The notes under the pieces: model-generated
Seen by the model: only the letters and a program-made list of their open reading frames with translations
Database searches by the model: none
What the model was told of the DNA's origin: nothing
Assembly (NCBI RefSeq): GCF_014654895.1
Contig: NZ_BNBE01000001.1
Span: 1,302,001 to 1,366,000 of the forward strand
Direction: 5' to 3'
DNA from: Streptomyces filamentosus
Lineage (GTDB): Bacteria > Actinomycetota > Actinomycetes > Streptomycetales > Streptomycetaceae
Length of the DNA stretch: 64,000 bases
Position numbers and translations under genes: made by a program
Part shown: one piece after another, positions 59,797-64,000 of the stretch
How the letters are laid out: every line of letters begins with the position of its first letter
Position numbering within the stretch: the first letter of the stretch is position 1

Positions 59797-62700
59797 GTGT
59801 CGTCTCAGTCCCCCAGTACCCCGAGCTCCCCGGCCGACCAAGACGGGCGTGGCGTGAGCCCCGCAGCCGCCTTCGGCGCCAATGAGTGGCTCGTCGACGA
59901 GATCTACCAGCAGTACCTCCAGGACCCGAATTCAGTCGATCGTGCCTGGTGGGACTTCTTCGCCGACTACAAGCCGGGTGCGGCGGAGACCCCGTCCGCC
60001 CCGGTCGCCACCACTCCGGCCGCGCCCGCGGCGCAGCAGGCGGGCCCCGCACAGGCCGCACCTGCCGCCCCGGCCGCCGTGCCCGCCCCGGCCGCCCCGG
60101 CCGCGGCCCCCGCCGCCCCGGCGAAGCCCGCCGCGGCCGCTCCGGCCGCCGTGAAGCCGGCCCCGGCCGCCGCTCCGGCGCCCGCCAAGGCCGCTCCGGC
60201 CGCCGAGGCGCCCGCCGGTCCCGAGCTGGTCACGCTCCGCGGCCCGGCCGCCGCCGTCGCGAAGAACATGAACGCCTCGCTGGAGGTGCCGACGGCCACG
60301 TCCGTCCGCGCCGTCCCGGTGAAGCTGCTCTTCGACAACCGGATCGTCATCAACAACCACCTGAAGCGCGCCCGGGGCGGGAAGATCTCCTTCACCCACC
60401 TCATCGGCTACGCCATGGTGCAGGCGATCAAGGCCATGCCGTCGATGAACTACTCCTTCGCGGAGAAGGACGGCAAGCCGACCCTGGTCAAGCCGGAGCA
60501 CGTGAACTTCGGCCTCGCCATCGACCTGGTGAAGCCGAACGGCGACCGCCAGCTCGTCGTCGCGGGCATCAAGAAGGCCGAGACGCTCAACTTCTTCGAG
60601 TTCTGGCAGGCGTACGAGGACATCGTCAAGCGCGCCCGCGTGGGCAAGCTGACGATGGAGGACTTCTCCGGCGTCACCGTCTCCCTGACCAACCCCGGCG
60701 GCCTCGGCACGGTCCACTCCGTGCCGCGTCTGATGCCCGGGCAGTCGGTCATCATGGGCGTCGGCTCGATGGACTACCCCGCCGAGTTCCAGGGCACGTC
60801 GCAGGACACCCTGAACAAGCTGGGCATCTCCAAGGTCATGACCCTGACGTCGACCTACGACCACCGGGTCATCCAGGGCGCCGCCTCCGGCGAGTTCCTG
60901 CGGATCGTCGCCAACCTCCTCCTCGGCGAGGGCGGCTTCTATGACGACATCTTCAAGTCGCTGCGCATCCCCTACGAGCCGGTCCGCTGGCTCAAGGACA
61001 TCGACGCCTCGCACGACGACGACGTCACCAAGGCCGCGCGCGTCTTCGAGCTCATCCACTCCTACCGGGTCCGCGGCCACGTCATGGCCGACACCGACCC
61101 GCTGGAGTACAAGCAGCGCAAGCACCCCGACCTGGACATCACCGAGCACGGCCTCACCCTGTGGGACCTGGAGCGGGAGTTCGCGGTCGGCGGCTTCGCC
61201 GGCAAGTCGATGATGAAGCTCCGCGACATCCTCGGCGTCCTGCGCGACTCGTACTGCCGCACCACCGGCATCGAGTTCATGCACATCCAGGACCCGAAGC
61301 AGCGCAAGTGGATCCAGGACCGCGTCGAGCGTCCCCACGCGCGCGTGGAGCGCGAGGAGCAGCTCCGCATCCTCCGCCGCCTGAACGCGGCCGAGGCGTT
61401 CGAGACCTTCCTGCAGACGAAGTACGTCGGCCAGAAGCGCTTCTCCCTGGAGGGCGGCGAGTCCGTCATCCCGCTGCTCGACGCGGTCATCGACTCCGCC
61501 GCCGAGTCCCGCCTGGACGAGGTCGTCATCGGCATGGCCCACCGCGGCCGCCTCAACGTCCTCGCGAACATCGTGGGCAAGTCGTACGCGCAGATCTTCC
61601 GCGAGTTCGAGGGCAACCTCGACCCGAAGTCGATGCACGGCTCCGGCGACGTCAAGTACCACCTGGGCGCCGAGGGCACCTTCACCGGTCTCGACGGCGA
61701 GGAGATCAGGGTCTCCCTGGTCGCCAACCCCTCCCACCTGGAGGCGGTCGACCCGGTCCTGGAGGGCGTCGTCCGCGCCAAGCAGGACGTCATCAACAAG
61801 GGCGGCACGGACTTCACCGTCCTGCCCGTCGCCCTGCACGGCGACGCGGCCTTCGCGGGCCAGGGCGTGGTGGCCGAGACCCTGAACATGTCGCAGCTGC
61901 GCGGCTACCGCACCGGCGGCACGGTCCACATCGTCATCAACAACCAGGTCGGCTTCACGGCGGCTCCCGAGTCGTCCCGCTCCTCCATGTACGCCACCGA
62001 CGTGGCCCGCATGATCGAGGCGCCGATCTTCCACGTGAACGGCGACGACCCGGAGGCCGTGGTCCGCGTGGCGCGGCTCGCCTTCGAGTTCCGCCAGACG
62101 TTCAACAAGGACGTCGTGATCGACCTCATCTGCTACCGCCGCCGCGGTCACAACGAGGGCGACAACCCGTCGTTCACCAACCCACAGATGTACAACCTGA
62201 TCGACAAGAAGCGCTCGGTGCGCAAGCTGTACACCGAGTCCCTCATCGGTCGCGGCGACATCACCCTCGAAGAGGCGGAGCAGTCGCTCCAGGACTTCCA
62301 GGGACAGCTGGAGAAGGTGTTCGCGGAGGTCCGCGAGGCCACCGCCGCCCCGGCGGCGACGACGGTCCCGGACGCGCAGGCCGAGTTCCCGGTCGCCGTC
62401 ACCACCGCGGTCTCCCAGGAGGTCGTGAAGCGGATCGCCGAGTCGCAGGTCAGCATCCCGGAGCGGATCACGGTCCACTCCCGCCTGCTGCCGCAGATGC
62501 AGCGCCGCGCGGCCTCCATCGACGACGGCACCATCGACTGGGGCTTCGGCGAGACCCTCGCCATCGGCTCCCTGCTGATGGAGGGCACCCCGGTCCGCCT
62601 CTCGGGCCAGGACTCCCGCCGCGGCACCTTCGGCCAGCGCCACGCGGTCCTGGTCGACCAGGAGACCGGCGAGGACTACACCCCGCTGCTCTACCTGACC

Positions 62701-63582
62701 GAGGACCAGGCCCACTTCAACGTCTACGACTCGCTGCTCAGCGAGTACGCGGCGATGGGCTTCGAGTACGGCTACTCGCTGGCCCGCCCGGACTCCCTGG
62801 TCGTCTGGGAGGCCCAGTTCGGCGACTTCGTCAACGGCGCGCAGACCGTCGTCGACGAGTTCATCTCCTCGGCCGAGCAGAAGTGGGGCCAGACCTCCGG
62901 CGTCACCCTGCTCCTGCCGCACGGCTACGAGGGCCAGGGCCCGGACCACTCGTCCGCCCGCCCGGAGCGCTTCCTCCAGATGTGCGCCCAGGACAACATG
63001 ACGGTCGCCATGCCGACGCTGCCGTCGAACTACTTCCACCTGCTGCGCTGGCAGGTCCACAACCCGCACCACAAGCCGCTCATCGTCTTCACCCCGAAGT
63101 CGATGCTGCGCCTGAAGGCCGCGGCGTCCAAGGTGGAGGAGTTCACCACCGGCGGCTTCCGCCCGGTGATCGGCGACTCGACGGTCGACCCGGCCGACGT
63201 CCGCAAGGTCGTCTTCTGCGCCGGCAAGGTCTACTACGACCTGGAGGCCGAGCGGCAGAAGCGCGGCGACACGGAGACCGCGATCATCCGTCTGGAGCGC
63301 CTGTACCCGCTGCCGGGTGCCGAGCTCCAGGCCGAGATCGCCAAGTACCCGAACGCGGCGAAGTACATCTGGGCGCAGGAGGAGCCGGCGAACCAGGGTG
63401 CGTGGCCGTTCATCGCGCTCAACCTGATCGACCACCTGGACCTGGCGGTCGGCGCGGACATCCCGGCGGGCGAGCGCCTGCGCCGGATCTCCCGCCCGCA
63501 CTCCTCGTCCCCGGCGGTCGGCTCGGCCAAGCGCCACCAGGCCGAGCAGCAGCAGCTGGTCAGCGAGGTCTTCGACGCCTGA
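59797..63582 (+). CDS. kgd: Multifunctional 2-oxoglutarate dehydrogenase E1 / decarboxylase (Kgd, SucA)
   Basis: TCA-cycle enzyme of 1261 residues from GTG 59797. Order of parts: N-terminal E1 signature ([20 protein letters not shown]), a ~80-residue Ala/Pro linker, a SucB-like (E2) acyltransferase domain (~120-370, ending [14 protein letters not shown]), then the ThDP-dependent E1 core ([48 protein letters not shown]). The fused E2-E1 form is specific to actinobacteria; the lipoyl domain is supplied in trans by SucB/DlaT. In relatives it is controlled by the FHA protein GarA/OdhI binding. Own terminator. Confidence 0.97.
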   Translation: MSSQSPSTPSSPADQDGRGVSPAAAFGANEWLVDEIYQQYLQDPNSVDRAWWDFFADYKPGAAETPSAPVATTPAAPAAQQAGPAQAAPAAPAAVPAPAAPAAAPAAPAKPAAAAPAAVKPAPAAAPAPAKAAPAAEAPAGPELVTLRGPAAAVAKNMNASLEVPTATSVRAVPVKLLFDNRIVINNHLKRARGGKISFTHLIGYAMVQAIKAMPSMNYSFAEKDGKPTLVKPEHVNFGLAIDLVKPNGDRQLVVAGIKKAETLNFFEFWQAYEDIVKRARVGKLTMEDFSGVTVSLTNPGGLGTVHSVPRLMPGQSVIMGVGSMDYPAEFQGTSQDTLNKLGISKVMTLTSTYDHRVIQGAASGEFLRIVANLLLGEGGFYDDIFKSLRIPYEPVRWLKDIDASHDDDVTKAARVFELIHSYRVRGHVMADTDPLEYKQRKHPDLDITEHGLTLWDLEREFAVGGFAGKSMMKLRDILGVLRDSYCRTTGIEFMHIQDPKQRKWIQDRVERPHARVEREEQLRILRRLNAAEAFETFLQTKYVGQKRFSLEGGESVIPLLDAVIDSAAESRLDEVVIGMAHRGRLNVLANIVGKSYAQIFREFEGNLDPKSMHGSGDVKYHLGAEGTFTGLDGEEIRVSLVANPSHLEAVDPVLEGVVRAKQDVINKGGTDFTVLPVALHGDAAFAGQGVVAETLNMSQLRGYRTGGTVHIVINNQVGFTAAPESSRSSMYATDVARMIEAPIFHVNGDDPEAVVRVARLAFEFRQTFNKDVVIDLICYRRRGHNEGDNPSFTNPQMYNLIDKKRSVRKLYTESLIGRGDITLEEAEQSLQDFQGQLEKVFAEVREATAAPAATTVPDAQAEFPVAVTTAVSQEVVKRIAESQVSIPERITVHSRLLPQMQRRAASIDDGTIDWGFGETLAIGSLLMEGTPVRLSGQDSRRGTFGQRHAVLVDQETGEDYTPLLYLTEDQAHFNVYDSLLSEYAAMGFEYGYSLARPDSLVVWEAQFGDFVNGAQTVVDEFISSAEQKWGQTSGVTLLLPHGYEGQGPDHSSARPERFLQMCAQDNMTVAMPTLPSNYFHLLRWQVHNPHHKPLIVFTPKSMLRLKAAASKVEEFTTGGFRPVIGDSTVDPADVRKVVFCAGKVYYDLEAERQKRGDTETAIIRLERLYPLPGAELQAEIAKYPNAAKYIWAQEEPANQGAWPFIALNLIDHLDLAVGADIPAGERLRRISRPHSSSPAVGSAKRHQAEQQQLVSEVFDA

Positions 63583-63598
63583 CGTCGGCACCTCCTGC

Positions 63599-63634
63599 GG
63601 AGGCCCGGCACCCCACCAGGGGTGCCGGGCCTCC
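63599..63634 (+). terminator. kgd terminator
   Basis: Perfect 16-bp stem GGAGGCCCGGCACCCC / GGGGTGCCGGGCCTCC with an ACCA loop, 17 nt after the stop. Confidence 0.85.
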
Positions 63635-63665
63635 GGCGTGTCCGGGCGGGCCTATCCTGGACCGC

Positions 63666-63851
63666 ATGTACTTCACCGACCGTGGCATCGAGGAACTGGA
63701 GAAGCGGCGCGGCGAGGAGGAGGTCACCTTCGAGTGGCTCGCCGAGCAGCTGCGGACCTTCGTCGATCTCAACCCCGACTTCGAGGTGCCGGTCGAGCGC
63801 CTCGCGACCTGGCTGGCCCGCCTCGACGACGAGGACGAGGACGACGAGTAG
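63666..63851 (+). CDS. Small acidic protein (DUF6104-like)
   Basis: 61-residue acidic protein from ATG 63666: MYFTDRGIEELEKRRGEEEV, then FEWLAEQLRTFVDLNPDFEVPVE and a tail DDEDEDDE. It matches the small DUF6104 family that I recall downstream of kgd in streptomycetes. No enzymatic motif; probably a cytoplasmic adaptor or binding protein. It is enclosed by two strong hairpins, so it is separately transcribed. Confidence 0.8.
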   Translation: MYFTDRGIEELEKRRGEEEVTFEWLAEQLRTFVDLNPDFEVPVERLATWLARLDDEDEDDE

Positions 63852-63860
63852 CCGTGACGT

Positions 63861-63898
63861 GACGGTGCCCCCTTCCCGCGCGGGAAGGGGGCACCGTC
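63861..63898. terminator. Bidirectional terminator hairpin
   Basis: Perfect 18-bp stem (63861-63878 and 63881-63898) with only a 2-nt centre, between the DUF6104-like gene and the convergent partial gene at the window end. Confidence 0.8.
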
Positions 63899-63932
63899 GT
63901 GTCCGGGGGCGTCCGGGGGCGCCCCCGTGGCG

Positions 63933-64000
63933 TCAGTGGTCGCGCAGGCGGTCGTAGGCGAGGCCGGCGGCGCCGTGGGCGACGAGGAGGGCGCCCGCGG
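63933..64000 (-). CDS. C-terminal end of an unidentified gene (partial)
   Basis: On the minus strand an open frame enters from the right edge and ends at a TGA at 63933-63935. The last residues read AGALLVAHGAAGLAYDRLRDH, with G/C third positions throughout, as in real genes of this genome. It lies convergent to the small gene with a shared hairpin. Too short to identify. Confidence 0.5.
   Translation of the reverse strand, partial: AGALLVAHGAAGLAYDRLRDH

Overview
The window is chromosomal DNA from a Streptomyces-type actinomycete. This is inferred from the very high G+C content, the near-universal G/C third codon positions, the frequent GTG/TTG starts, a complete conservon (cvnABCD), a fused Kgd/SucA, an actinobacterial Rho with a long N-terminal insert, and a gene order on the left side that I recall from Mycobacterium tuberculosis (lysA-hom-thrC-thrB-rho-rpmE-prfA-prmC-sua5-wecA-atpI) and Streptomyces. 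I cannot fix the species. No rRNA, CRISPR array, insertion sequence or recognisable secondary-metabolite cluster is visible.

Left block, 1-22110, all on the minus strand and conserved housekeeping. Read in transcription order from the right it holds a receiver-only response regulator, nrtL (an ArgS-derived protein at the usual argS position), lysA, hom, thrC, thrB, rho, an LCP cell-wall ligase, rpmE, prfA, prmC, sua5, a low-molecular-weight phosphatase homologue, glyA, a WecA/TagO-type transferase, and the F1Fo operon atpI-B-E-F-H-A, cut by the window edge inside atpA. Lysine/threonine synthesis, transcription and translation termination and ATP synthesis are thus strung together. The atp operon carries a Rex-like operator. 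The phosphatase homologue has Ser in place of the catalytic Cys.

Middle block, 22111-40877, is more accessory. It has a tRNA-Arg(CCG) with its own promoter and terminator, a gene broken by a G8 tract, two alpha-helical repeat proteins (LRV-like and HEAT-like) flanking a secreted M4 metalloprotease, a lipoprotein plus orphan histidine kinase, a SEDS/class B PBP pair, a divergent pair of diiron proteins with a TetR regulator, an NlpC/P60 hydrolase, and a StyA-like flavin monooxygenase attached to the end of the conservon.

Right block, 40923-64000: conservon cvnA-B-C-D (minus strand), a PP2C-like protein, a MarR regulator divergent from a secreted GH25 muramidase, a secreted AA10 LPMO with a DasR-type (dre) site, a YbdK-type carboxylate-amine ligase, lon with an HspR-type HAIR element, a Ser/Ala-rich lipoprotein, and a TetR gene facing an intact operator but only a 46-codon remnant resembling the end of a GH3 beta-glucosidase. 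Next come a striking 7-nt tandem repeat, a secreted SurE-like protein, a spermidine-synthase-like methyltransferase, an OmpR/HK pair, kgd and a small DUF6104-like gene. Most gene ends carry strong GC-rich hairpins. Several intergenic gaps hold degenerate GC-rich minisatellites.

No clearly new multi-gene system stands out. The best leads are the diiron divergon (34816-37804), the orphan lipoprotein/kinase next to SEDS-PBP (29485-34811), the Cys-to-Ser phosphatase homologue, and the decayed TetR/GH3 locus followed by the heptanucleotide array (55168-55771). All motif matches and family calls are from reading the sequence and memory; no search was run.
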